IMG/VR virus record: IMGVR_UViG_3300017951_000039
Span: 1-37,812 of that record
Length of the DNA stretch: 37,812 bases
Reading direction: 5' to 3' (one strand)
Source: a virus
A program made the position numbers and the translations under genes. Below are positions 1 to 8,584 of this stretch, in pieces. Numbering within the stretch: the stretch's first letter is position 1; each line of letters opens with the position of its first letter. The notes below the pieces were generated by a model. The model was not told the DNA's origin and ran no database searches. It worked only from the letters and a program-made list of their open reading frames with translations.

Positions 1-374
1 ACATCAAACTCTTCACTTAAAGATGAAATACCTCCCCATACAATATCAATAGTTGTACTAGTAACTGTTTCTGCATATAAGTTATAAGGAGCGTGGTGTA
101 CATTATCTGCTGCACAGACGTCAATACCGTGTACAAACATTAAAGCAAACTTTTGTAGAATTTGATCAAGTCTTTCTCCAGACTCCACCTTTAAAATTCC
201 AGTTGGAGTTTCAATTCTAAAAGTTGATCCACAGTAGCTAACACATTCAGTACATTGAACATCATCACAACGTTCATTACCTGTGCTACATTCTGTATAA
301 CCACATGGTGTTGTTAAACCGTGGTCTTTACATCCACAGGGATCTGAATTACAATTACTACACTTACAAGCCAT
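1..374 (-). CDS. Cys-rich tail/appendage protein, 3' part outside window
   Basis: Partial gene entering from the left edge; the ATG is at 374-372 and about 124 residues are visible. The first 50 residues are very cysteine-rich (start MACKCSNCNSDPCGCKDHG), suggesting bound metal or disulfides. Residues about 65-85 (ESGERLDQILQKFALMF) resemble the short helical unit repeated in the neighbouring 620-residue protein. From about residue 105 the chain (NLYAETVTSTTIDIVWGG) reads like the start of a fibronectin type III domain. It is last in the fibre/appendage cluster and starts 25 bp after the preceding gene ends. A structural role is inferred from position and composition only. Confidence 0.6.
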   Translation of the reverse strand, partial: MACKCSNCNSDPCGCKDHGLTTPCGYTECSTGNERCDDVQCTECVSYCGSTFRIETPTGILKVESGERLDQILQKFALMFVHGIDVCAADNVHHAPYNLYAETVTSTTIDIVWGGISSLSEEFD

Positions 375-399
375 TTTGTTTTTTATTAATTATTATATA

Positions 400-2262
400 T
401 TAGACACAAGGACCATTTAATGTTATATTTGCTGCGCCTGATACTCCACTCAAAAATGGGTATTCTTGTGAACAAATTGTAAAATTGGTTATACCAACAA
501 CAGCTTGTGAAGCAGCATTTCCATTACAATCTGTATAGTTTACATCACCATCGTTATTTACATCATTGCTTTGAATAGTATATGACAAACAAGCACTTCC
601 ACAACTAGTACAATCAGTGAATGCATACAATACAGTTGTCGTTGATGGATTTGTTGTTGTACTAACAATCTCCCAACAATCCGTTCCATTGTCAAAAGAA
701 AGAAGAACGGCTTGACCAATAGTCAATGTACCAGAAGAATAACCGACTACAATCATATCACCTGGACTACTACAAGATCTTACATAATAGTTTGTTGTAA
801 CTGCTGGTTCTCCTGTTGTAATATTAGACGGGAAATCACAAATTCTAGTTCTACCACCAATGCTTACTTCAATAGAAATAAGATATGTTGTACTTGCAGT
901 TAATCCTGTAAGTTGCGTAAACACAGCTATACCCGGAGTAGTAATAGTATTAGAATCTACCACAATGCCCGTAGATACATCAGTTGCTTTAACCACATAG
1001 ATAGCAGTATTACCAATCCAGTTATTAAATGTAACATCTATTGTTGTAGTACTAGCTGTTTGAGTCATGTTAGAAGGACATGGGATTTCAGAAGAAACTG
1101 TTGTAGTAACTGTTTCACTACACGTGTTGACTCCATCTGTTGTACAAAAATCAGCAACAAGCGTAAATCCATCATATAAGTATAAACCACTTAATGATAC
1201 AAAAAGACCACTTGCTGAACTTTGCAAAGATGCAATGCTAAATGTAGTTGTGGTAGATGCACCATTACCATCTGTTACTGTCAATGTACTAGAACCAGTA
1301 CAATCATTATATGTTGCAGGAACAGAAGAACTAGTAAATACCGCAGTAACTCCTGTTGGAACACCATCATTGGTTTTATTTAAACTAGCTGTAAAAGCGT
1401 ATATAATAGAGTCACAAGCTCCGGGACAACAATTTGCTTGAATTGTTTGAATTGCATCATACATATCACAAATAACAACCCATGCATTTTGAACAGCGTG
1501 AGATAATGTAGATGGTGTTGCAACCCAGTCTGATAAAGAACCATATGTACCTGTACCGCTTAATACAGATGTAGAACCTGTTATGCAATTAGAGGTATTA
1601 ATTGCTAAAGAAATTAAAGCGGGGCTACCAACAGCATTTTCTAAATTACAATGAGCTTCTTCTAATGCAAGAATCATATCACTGTGTGTTGTACTTACTC
1701 CTGGAAATAAACAGTCAGAAAGAACAGATTGATCTGCAGGACCACTAGCACATGGTAATACACAGTTTTCTAAAATAACAAGTCTAGACTCATGATCTAA
1801 AATATTTGCTTGTATAACAGAAATTGTTGAAAGTATATCACATATTTCTGTAGCCAATAATTCAGCATACTCATCTAAAGGTAAAGCTGTTACTTGATCA
1901 ACAGATCCTTCCGGAGTATAGTATAAACAAGCTGGTAGATTAATTGTAGGTAATACATAATCAGGAGTTTTTGAAATATCACATACATAATCAACAATTA
2001 GTTGTATGGTTTCAGCAATTGTATCTGGAGCTGTTTGTCCATTAGGAAGAGTACATAACAAATCTAAACCAGTTAAATCTGGTTCTGCTGTTGTTGTTTG
2101 ATCTAATAGCTCACAAAGTTTTTCTGCAAGTTTTGCAATTACATCACTTACAGTGTCACCATGGCATAATCCAATACAAGGAATATCAGGTCCTTGCCAG
2201 ATTACACAATTTGATGAGATATTGGAGCAGGGTGATGTATCCCCGTTATTGATTGGTAACAT
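400..2262 (-). CDS. Large virion appendage protein with helical repeats and FN3-like domains
   Basis: 620 residues. The N-terminal third holds repeated cysteine-containing helical units such as DTVSDVIAKLAEKLCELLD and PDTIAETIQLIVDYVCDI, plus DEYAELLATEICDIL further on. The middle and C-terminal parts are Thr/Ser/Gly-rich beta sandwiches. Residues about 390-485 look like an FN3 domain (start SNMTQTASTTTIDVTF, end ITTG). FN3 and similar Ig-like domains decorate phage tails and capsids and may bind host glycans. It is the penultimate visible gene of the fibre cluster. A TTTTGTATATTATA motif lies 43-56 bp upstream, so it may have its own late promoter. Receptor binding is inferred from architecture. 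Confidence 0.7.
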   Translation of the reverse strand: MLPINNGDTSPCSNISSNCVIWQGPDIPCIGLCHGDTVSDVIAKLAEKLCELLDQTTTAEPDLTGLDLLCTLPNGQTAPDTIAETIQLIVDYVCDISKTPDYVLPTINLPACLYYTPEGSVDQVTALPLDEYAELLATEICDILSTISVIQANILDHESRLVILENCVLPCASGPADQSVLSDCLFPGVSTTHSDMILALEEAHCNLENAVGSPALISLAINTSNCITGSTSVLSGTGTYGSLSDWVATPSTLSHAVQNAWVVICDMYDAIQTIQANCCPGACDSIIYAFTASLNKTNDGVPTGVTAVFTSSSVPATYNDCTGSSTLTVTDGNGASTTTTFSIASLQSSASGLFVSLSGLYLYDGFTLVADFCTTDGVNTCSETVTTTVSSEIPCPSNMTQTASTTTIDVTFNNWIGNTAIYVVKATDVSTGIVVDSNTITTPGIAVFTQLTGLTASTTYLISIEVSIGGRTRICDFPSNITTGEPAVTTNYYVRSCSSPGDMIVVGYSSGTLTIGQAVLLSFDNGTDCWEIVSTTTNPSTTTVLYAFTDCTSCGSACLSYTIQSNDVNNDGDVNYTDCNGNAASQAVVGITNFTICSQEYPFLSGVSGAANITLNGPCV

Positions 2263-2266
2263 AAAA

Positions 2267-2370
2267 ATCCTATTTTACAACTAATAAAACTTACTAGTAT
2301 ACACTATAATATACAAAAGTTTTTATAATCAAACAAGAAGTTTAATTATAATTAAGCTGTAAAATAGGAT
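2267..2370. repeat. 13-bp perfect inverted repeat around an intergenic spacer
   Basis: ATCCTATTTTACA at 2267-2279 is the exact reverse complement of TGTAAAATAGGAT at 2358-2370. One arm covers the ribosome-binding region of the 620-residue protein gene and the other lies just after the preceding 95-residue gene. The 78-bp interval contains the candidate promoter motif. It could be a binding site pair or a folded leader if transcribed through. Confidence 0.5.
2305..2318 (-). promoter_or_regulatory. Candidate late promoter motif
   Basis: Minus strand reads TTTTGTATATTATAGTGTAT. It shares the TTTTGTATATTAT core with motifs at 11734-11746 and 13120-13132 and looser versions at 18702-18720 and 28791-28810, all shortly upstream of minus-strand genes. 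A TAAGTTTT stretch lies 20 bp downstream of TTTTG, near the host consensus TAnnTTTG. No transcription data. Confidence 0.45.
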
Positions 2371-2393
2371 CTAAGAAACTCTAATGCTGAATG

Positions 2394-2681
2394 TTATTCA
2401 ACAGGAGCCATTACTGGAGCGGGTTTAGCTTCAACTTCTGTAATAGAGCCATCAGCTAAGGAGATGTTTACTTCTCCATATTTCTCTTGTAATTCCTCTG
2501 AAAAAGCTCTCATTGCTGCTTTCATAGATGCGTGATCTTGAAGCAACTCATGTTTTGCAATTTCAATGTTTGCAAGATTGTTAACTGCATTTGCAATAGT
2601 TTGTTGCAAACCTTGCAGCTTTTCCAATTCTTCAGCTGTAATTTTTAATTCAGCAGCTTTTTTTGTTGATTTTTTTGCCAT
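2394..2681 (-). CDS. Small coiled-coil virion protein
   Basis: 95 residues. Lysine-rich start (MAKKSTKKAAELKI), then a predicted amphipathic helix/coiled coil over about residues 14-70, then an acidic Pro/Ala-rich tail ending PAPVMAPVE. No enzymatic motif. It sits among tail-fibre genes, so a structural or fibre-attachment role is likely. It has its own leader with a good Bacteroidota-type promoter (2704-2734) and ends 131 bp before the next gene. Function unknown. Confidence 0.65.
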   Translation of the reverse strand: MAKKSTKKAAELKITAEELEKLQGLQQTIANAVNNLANIEIAKHELLQDHASMKAAMRAFSEELQEKYGEVNISLADGSITEVEAKPAPVMAPVE

Positions 2682-2703
2682 GACGTTAATTAATTAATTG
2701 ATA

Positions 2704-2734
2704 CAAATATATATGTTTTGTCTTTGATATCAAA
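2704..2734 (-). promoter_or_regulatory. Bacteroidota-type promoter
   Basis: On the minus strand TTTG (2734-2731), a 19-bp spacer, then TATATTTG (2711-2704). This exactly matches the Bacteroidota primary sigma consensus TTTG-N17-23-TAnnTTTG. The start codon of the 95-residue protein follows 22 bp downstream. Confidence 0.65.
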
Positions 2735-2748
2735 TATATAAAAAAATA

Positions 2749-3228
2749 TTATCTACCGCAAGTTTGACTTTCAAATACTAAACCTTGATCATCCAAGTGA
2801 AATACATAGAAAGTTGGACAATCACATGCAGCATACCAACCAGCTGGCTGAGGTGTAGTTCCATTGGCATCCGTGTAATAACTATTACTCAATTCAGGAC
2901 AACAACTTGCTCCATCTGTCCAAACAATTGAAGTTTGACCCGTTTCACAAAATTCAGTACCAAATGCACAAGCTTCATCAGAAATTGGAAAAGGTCCTGC
3001 AATAGTACATTGTATAAGAGTTGGTCCACTTGTACAGTTATGATCATAGTTATAAAACTCTGCCATAGAATGTGGTGCTGCATTAGATGTAGGTAATGAT
3101 CCACTATTACAAGGATCTGTATTATTTGCAGCAGCAGATAAATTAGCTAAACTTGAATCTGAATTTGATAATCCAAGTTCTGCATTAATCTGACTTATAC
3201 TTATTTGACCTGAGCTCTGAAGTGGCAT
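2749..3228 (-). CDS. Tail/fibre-associated virion protein
   Basis: 159 residues. The N-terminus MPLQSSGQISISQINAELG, followed by a MAEFYNYDHNC segment at about residue 55, is the small module found at the start of many phage virion proteins (form: LxxSGxISxxxIxxELG...SLxEFY). The remainder is cysteine-rich (about 10 Cys) with a beta-strand pattern, ending FHLDDQGLVFESQTCGR. Its ATG overlaps the stop of the 1766-residue fibre gene (TAATG at 3230-3226), so the two are probably translationally coupled. It may be a fibre accessory or adhesin tip protein; the exact role is unknown. Confidence 0.7.
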   Translation of the reverse strand: MPLQSSGQISISQINAELGLSNSDSSLANLSAAANNTDPCNSGSLPTSNAAPHSMAEFYNYDHNCTSGPTLIQCTIAGPFPISDEACAFGTEFCETGQTSIVWTDGASCCPELSNSYYTDANGTTPQPAGWYAACDCPTFYVFHLDDQGLVFESQTCGR

Positions 3229-6200
3229 TACAGTCTTGAATTAAAGTTTTTTTCTAATGTCTCTAATTTAGCAGTTAAAGTATCAATCATTACTTGTTGA
3301 TCCTTCATTGCTTCTATGAGCACGCCAACCATTTTTTCATAGTCTACGGTCTTATAAGTTTTACCAGCTTCTGCATCTTCCATAAGAGGCATCTCATGCT
3401 CGTGTACAATTTCTGGTAATACTTCTTGAACCTCTTGTGCAATAAGACCTAAATCTTTTTTACCTTTTCTATAACCGCTATTCCATACGTACTCAACACC
3501 TCTTAGCTTTTTAACCTTATCTATTGCATCTGTTATAGTAACAATATCATCCTTAAAGGTTCTGTCAGAAACTGTGCTAGAATAAGCAACAACATCACCA
3601 TCTACATGGAGTGTACCATTATCTTGTAAACGCATTTCTTCAGCACCAGCTGTATACCAACGGATACCTATACTTGCGTCATAGAATGTATAGTCATGAG
3701 TATTACCTGTATAAATATCAGTAGTACTACTGTTTCTACGTCTATCATCCTCTAGTCTAAACGTAGTGCCAGATAATGTAAGACCGTAGTTACCATCAGC
3801 ACTATACGTTGTGTTTGTATTAGTGTCTGTGGAATCAATTGTAAGTTGCTTAAGAACAGGATCATATTGAACATTAGTTGCTCCCGTTCCTACAAATGTT
3901 ATTATACTTTGTGTTGTAACATTGGTTTGTTGACCACCTGCATCAATTGTCCAATAGTTATATAAATCCGCATTAGATGCACCCGTGTATCCTAATCCAG
4001 ATAAAGTTAAAGTTTTAGAAGCTAATCCAGTAATATGACCATATGTGTCAACAGTAATATCTTGAATTACTGTATTACCAGAGTTATTTACTGAAGCCTG
4101 AGAAGATGTATCTGTATGACTAAAAGTTGTACCGCTAAGTGTTAAACCACCGCCAGCAGTATAAGTTGTATTGGTATTTGTATCTGTGGCATTTAACGTA
4201 GTTCCTGATATAGATAAATTAGAACCCATTGTCAACCATTTAAATGCACCCGCACTATCGTCCCAGAAAGCCACACGATCAGCATTAGGATCTCCTAAAG
4301 ATTCAAGACCTAAATGACTTAAAGAAACTGTCACAGTACCTGAAGTACCACCCCCAGATAATCCCGTACCAGCGGTAACCCCTAAAATATCACCCGTTGC
4401 TCCGGTTGCTACAGCAGTTATTCTTCCATAAGCGTCAAGAGTAATTGTATCTATCTTAGTACCATTACCTGTAGAACCGTATGTTCCGGCTCCAGCACCG
4501 GCAGTTGCTAATGCTAAACCTGTGCTTGTTTGAGATAAACCAGTACCAGCTGCTACACTAAATGTAGTGCCTGAAAGGCTAATACCATTACCAGCACTAT
4601 AAGTGGTGTTTGTATTGGTATCTGTAGAGTTAATTGTTAATGTATTTGTTGCAGCGTCATAAATTGCTGTTGTAGCCCCAGTACCATTAACTGTAAGAGT
4701 TGCACCAGCACCCAATAGTTCAGTAGTAGCTCCGTCAGAAATTCTCCATCCACCATATGCATCAGCATTTGTAGCACCTGTATATCCTAAGTTAGCTAAT
4801 GTTAGTGTTCTAGTACCATGTGAGGTAATAACCCCATCTGTCATATAGATGTTATCTATAATAGTAGCACCTGAAGTATCAATGTCAGTGTCTGTTCCTA
4901 TGATAGTGTTGTACGTTCCTGCTAATTGATAACGTCCATCTAGATCAACCGTCACTGATCCAGAGTTTCTTGTTAATGTAAGGACACCGTCACCAGTATT
5001 AAATGATGCTCCGGTTACATATGTATTAGAGTTAGCATCACTAGTTGTTAATGAAAATGAACTTCCATCTGCTTTTACATAAGTAGTTGTATCATTTGAT
5101 ACAGTAGCAGATACAATAGGGTTAAGAGTTTTATCAGTCCAAACTTCCCTCCATCCTGGAGAATAACCAGAACCTTGATCATTATAAATATAAACCCCAT
5201 AAGCAGAACCACCAGTATTTGGAGCAATTGCAAGAGCAGTAATATTTCCACGGGTGCTGTCACTAGAATCATCTGTCCAAGTTAACCATGAAGTACCGGC
5301 AGTTTCTGTAAAGTTTCCAGCATTACTAAGATTATCATTACCTGCATATGACCAACTAGTTTTAAATGTAGAAGTATAAGAATCAAATGCACCATCACCT
5401 TCCATCTCAGAAATTAACTGGTCTGTAGTAATAGATGAATTACTTCCACCACCTGCTGTAAATGCAGTAGTACCTAATGATCTAAAATGATCATAGTAAG
5501 CTGCACCAATATCACCAGGAGTAAGAGTACGTGTACCCATACTTGTAATAACACCATCAGTAACATATATATTATCAATAATAGTAGCACCAGATGTGTT
5601 AATATCTGAGTCTGTACCAATTATAGTATTGTATGTACCGGCAAGTTGATATCTTCCATCAAGGTCAACTGTTTGATTACTAGTACCTGATACTGTTAAA
5701 GTTAATACACCATCTGATGTATTAAATGAAGCTCCATTTAAGTAATAGTTTGTATCAGTATTTGTTACTGTTTCAGTGGCTGAAGATATCCCGGTTACGT
5801 GACCGTATGTATCAATTGTAATATCTTGTATGTACGTTCTTCCTGAGTTGTTTACAGAAGAAGCACTACTTGTATCTGTGTGACTAAATGTTGTTCCAGT
5901 TAAAGTAAGACCGCTGCCTGCAGAATATGTTGTATTAGTATCAGTGTTTGTATCTGTACTTGTGATTGTTAAAGTGTTTGTTGAAGCATCATATTGAACA
6001 GTTGATGCACCCGCTCCTACAACATTTAATGTTGCGCCTGCTCCTAATAATTCTGTAGTTACAGTATCACTAATTCTCCAACCACCATAGTTATCAAATC
6101 TACCATCTAGATCTCTTGTACCAATTGCAGTAACATGACCATACGCATCAACTGTAATATCTTCTATAACAACTCCATTATTAGAACCACCATAGGCTCC

Positions 6201-8528
6201 ATTTAATGTAGAAGTGTCATTATGACTAATACTAATAGTAGCATTACTAGAAGCATTTGCCGTAAATGTACCGGATCCGCTAAGAATACCTGTGCCTTGC
6301 ACGGTAAGTGTTGCATTATTAACCGTTGGAATATCAGAAGTCAGTGCTACTGTACCCGTAGCATTTGGTAAAGTGTATGTTCTATCTGCTGTTAAAGTAC
6401 CAGCTAACAATAAACCTTCATATGCATCTGCAGCACTACCTTCAAACAAAATACCGGTTGATGTAGAAACAACTTCTACCTGATCAGTAACTGTTGTACC
6501 TGTGACAGTAAGGTTACCATTAATGGTCATACCAGCAAATGATGGAGAATCAGATGTTCTTAAATGCTGGTTAAGTGCATCAGCATATCCGTTATCTGTA
6601 AATCTACCATCTAAATCAACAGTAATATCTCCAAGACCTTGTCTTGTTAGCGTAAGTATACCATTGCTTGTACTAAAACTAGCACCTGTTAAATAGTTAT
6701 TAGTGTCTGTATTAGTGTCTGTAGAGCTAATGGTAATAGATGTACCAGATTGAGAAATAGTGGTTGCACCACCAGCAATCAAAGTTATAGTTCCACTGGC
6801 TTCATTTCCAGATGTACCAACTCTAGTTATAGTATCTGTATTAGTTACAGTTTCTGTAGCAGAAACAATACCTGTAATGTGACCGTAGGTATCTAATGTA
6901 ATATCTTGAATATAAGTTCTACCACCGTTATTAACTGATGATTGAGATGAAGTATCAGCGTGACTAAATGTAGTACCACTTAATGATAAACCGCTTCCAG
7001 CACTATATGTAGTATTAGTGTTAGTATCAGTGCTTGTAATTGTAAGTGTATTTGTACTTGTGTCATATTGAACATTTGCCGCGCCAGCACCAACAACTGT
7101 TAGTGTATCACCGGCACCAATAACTTCTGTATTTGAAGAATCACTGATTCTCCAGCCACCATAATCATCTGCTGTAGCAGAACCAGTGTAGCCTAAATTA
7201 GCAAGAGTTAAGGTTCTGGTACTATGTGACTGAATAACACCATCAGTCATATTAATTGCACTAATTACAGTTGCACCTGTGGCACTAATATCACTATCGG
7301 TTCCTATGATGGTATTATATGTACCCGCTCCTTGGTATCTACCGTCTAAATCAACAGTTAAATCAGTAAGAGCTCCTGTTCTACCAAGTGTAAGAACACC
7401 AGTTGTAGTATTAAAAGCAACTGAATCTACATAATTATCTGTATCTGTATAAGATGTTAAGTAGCCTGCGGACGCGTGATTACCCCAGCTATAAGCAGTA
7501 TTCCAGTTAGCTGAATTATCAGTAAAAATTCCCGTATGATAAATCTCACGGTTAGTACCATCTAGCTTAACATACATAGTGTTGGTAGTGTCATCATACA
7601 CAAAACCATCATTGTTGGCCATGTTTAATACTGTATCACCATCTGTAAAATAGTTTCCAGCAGGTTGATATCCAGCACTAGCATGATCACCCCAACCGTA
7701 TGCAGTATTCCATTGTGAGGAGTTACCATGTCCATTTACTGTTAAAGTACCTGGCAAGTATGATGTGGCATCTGCTCTGTTAATGTACGCACTATTACGT
7801 CCTGCCCATCCTGTTGACCAATTGTCGGGTGAAGATAAAATCTCTAATCCCGCCTCGGCATTGATATATACAATTTCTGAGGTTTGTCCCGTAGCGTAAC
7901 CTGCGGATTCTCCTGCATTTAATACAAGTTGTTGACCATTACTCTTGATATAACCATTAACCTGTAAATTACCTGTAATTGTACCCCCTGCAAGTGGTAA
8001 GTATCTACCGTCAATATCCACAGTAAATCCTGCATTACCAACACCAGTACCTGTAATAACACCAGTACTTGTGTTAAATGATGCAGCATTGATATAATCT
8101 ATATCATTGGTATCAGTATTTGTATCTGTGGAGGCAATTGTTACAACACCTCCAGCTCCGTAGCTGAGAGAGACATTAGATCCCGCTACAAGATCTAATG
8201 TTCCCCCAGACTGTACGGTAGTCCTTTGAATCCCATTTGTTTTAAGATTCCAGGACTGATAATTATCATAAGAATGCGTATGACTACTTAATGCATATCT
8301 ACCATCCAAATCAACAGTCTGATTTGCAGCTCCACTTACTGTTAAGGTCAAAACACCGTTTCCAGTATTAAATGAAGCACCACTCAAATAATAGTTTGCA
8401 GAAGCAGCAACACTTTGAAATGTTACATTTCCACTACCGTCTGTTGTTAGCACTTGACCGGCAGAGCCATCAACTGATGGCAGTTGATAAGCTCCTTGGT
8501 CAATAGCAGATAAAAATTTAATAGCCAT
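3228..8528 (-). CDS. Giant tail fibre with C-terminal S74 intramolecular chaperone
   Basis: 1766 residues, the largest gene here. Most of it consists of beta-rich repeats: at least six copies of a unit of form GASFNT-GVLTLT-TVDLDGRY, three copies starting GTYNTIIGTD, and three or more starting YGGWRISD. This is a long trimeric fibre shaft. The C-terminal 113 residues match the peptidase S74/endosialidase chaperone domain: SDRTFKDDI carries the autocleavage pair Ser1654 and Lys1659 (spacing of five, as in known members), followed by GLIAQEVQEVLPEIV and a terminal coiled coil. Known members help trimerise the fibre and then cut themselves off. It is likely a receptor-binding fibre. The gene couples to the next by TAATG. 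Confidence 0.88.
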   Translation of the reverse strand: MAIKFLSAIDQGAYQLPSVDGSAGQVLTTDGSGNVTFQSVAASANYYLSGASFNTGNGVLTLTVSGAANQTVDLDGRYALSSHTHSYDNYQSWNLKTNGIQRTTVQSGGTLDLVAGSNVSLSYGAGGVVTIASTDTNTDTNDIDYINAASFNTSTGVITGTGVGNAGFTVDIDGRYLPLAGGTITGNLQVNGYIKSNGQQLVLNAGESAGYATGQTSEIVYINAEAGLEILSSPDNWSTGWAGRNSAYINRADATSYLPGTLTVNGHGNSSQWNTAYGWGDHASAGYQPAGNYFTDGDTVLNMANNDGFVYDDTTNTMYVKLDGTNREIYHTGIFTDNSANWNTAYSWGNHASAGYLTSYTDTDNYVDSVAFNTTTGVLTLGRTGALTDLTVDLDGRYQGAGTYNTIIGTDSDISATGATVISAINMTDGVIQSHSTRTLTLANLGYTGSATADDYGGWRISDSSNTEVIGAGDTLTVVGAGAANVQYDTSTNTLTITSTDTNTNTTYSAGSGLSLSGTTFSHADTSSQSSVNNGGRTYIQDITLDTYGHITGIVSATETVTNTDTITRVGTSGNEASGTITLIAGGATTISQSGTSITISSTDTNTDTNNYLTGASFSTSNGILTLTRQGLGDITVDLDGRFTDNGYADALNQHLRTSDSPSFAGMTINGNLTVTGTTVTDQVEVVSTSTGILFEGSAADAYEGLLLAGTLTADRTYTLPNATGTVALTSDIPTVNNATLTVQGTGILSGSGTFTANASSNATISISHNDTSTLNGAYGGSNNGVVIEDITVDAYGHVTAIGTRDLDGRFDNYGGWRISDTVTTELLGAGATLNVVGAGASTVQYDASTNTLTITSTDTNTDTNTTYSAGSGLTLTGTTFSHTDTSSASSVNNSGRTYIQDITIDTYGHVTGISSATETVTNTDTNYYLNGASFNTSDGVLTLTVSGTSNQTVDLDGRYQLAGTYNTIIGTDSDINTSGATIIDNIYVTDGVITSMGTRTLTPGDIGAAYYDHFRSLGTTAFTAGGGSNSSITTDQLISEMEGDGAFDSYTSTFKTSWSYAGNDNLSNAGNFTETAGTSWLTWTDDSSDSTRGNITALAIAPNTGGSAYGVYIYNDQGSGYSPGWREVWTDKTLNPIVSATVSNDTTTYVKADGSSFSLTTSDANSNTYVTGASFNTGDGVLTLTRNSGSVTVDLDGRYQLAGTYNTIIGTDTDIDTSGATIIDNIYMTDGVITSHGTRTLTLANLGYTGATNADAYGGWRISDGATTELLGAGATLTVNGTGATTAIYDAATNTLTINSTDTNTNTTYSAGNGISLSGTTFSVAAGTGLSQTSTGLALATAGAGAGTYGSTGNGTKIDTITLDAYGRITAVATGATGDILGVTAGTGLSGGGTSGTVTVSLSHLGLESLGDPNADRVAFWDDSAGAFKWLTMGSNLSISGTTLNATDTNTNTTYTAGGGLTLSGTTFSHTDTSSQASVNNSGNTVIQDITVDTYGHITGLASKTLTLSGLGYTGASNADLYNYWTIDAGGQQTNVTTQSIITFVGTGATNVQYDPVLKQLTIDSTDTNTNTTYSADGNYGLTLSGTTFRLEDDRRRNSSTTDIYTGNTHDYTFYDASIGIRWYTAGAEEMRLQDNGTLHVDGDVVAYSSTVSDRTFKDDIVTITDAIDKVKKLRGVEYVWNSGYRKGKKDLGLIAQEVQEVLPEIVHEHEMPLMEDAEAGKTYKTVDYEKMVGVLIEAMKDQQVMIDTLTAKLETLEKNFNSRL

Positions 8529-8549
8529 ATCTTTATATTCAGATTTTTA

Positions 8550-8584
8550 CAAATCTAATTATTTATTCTATATTATCCTGCAAA
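8550..8584 (-). promoter_or_regulatory. Possible promoter of the giant fibre gene
   Basis: Minus strand TTTG (8584-8581), a 23-bp spacer, then TAGATTTG (8557-8550), 21 bp before the ATG. The -7 element fits TAnnTTTG. The spacer is at the long end of the accepted range, and the -33 element lies inside the end of the upstream gene. Confidence 0.4.

Noticed and set aside
1067-1441. A 124-codon plus-strand frame
   Set aside because: Antisense to the 620-residue appendage gene; no motif or start context.
3228-8528. Tandem DNA repeats suggestive of CRISPR
   Set aside because: Repeats are in frame, of unequal length and protein-coding; no uniform spacers. No CRISPR array seen in the window.
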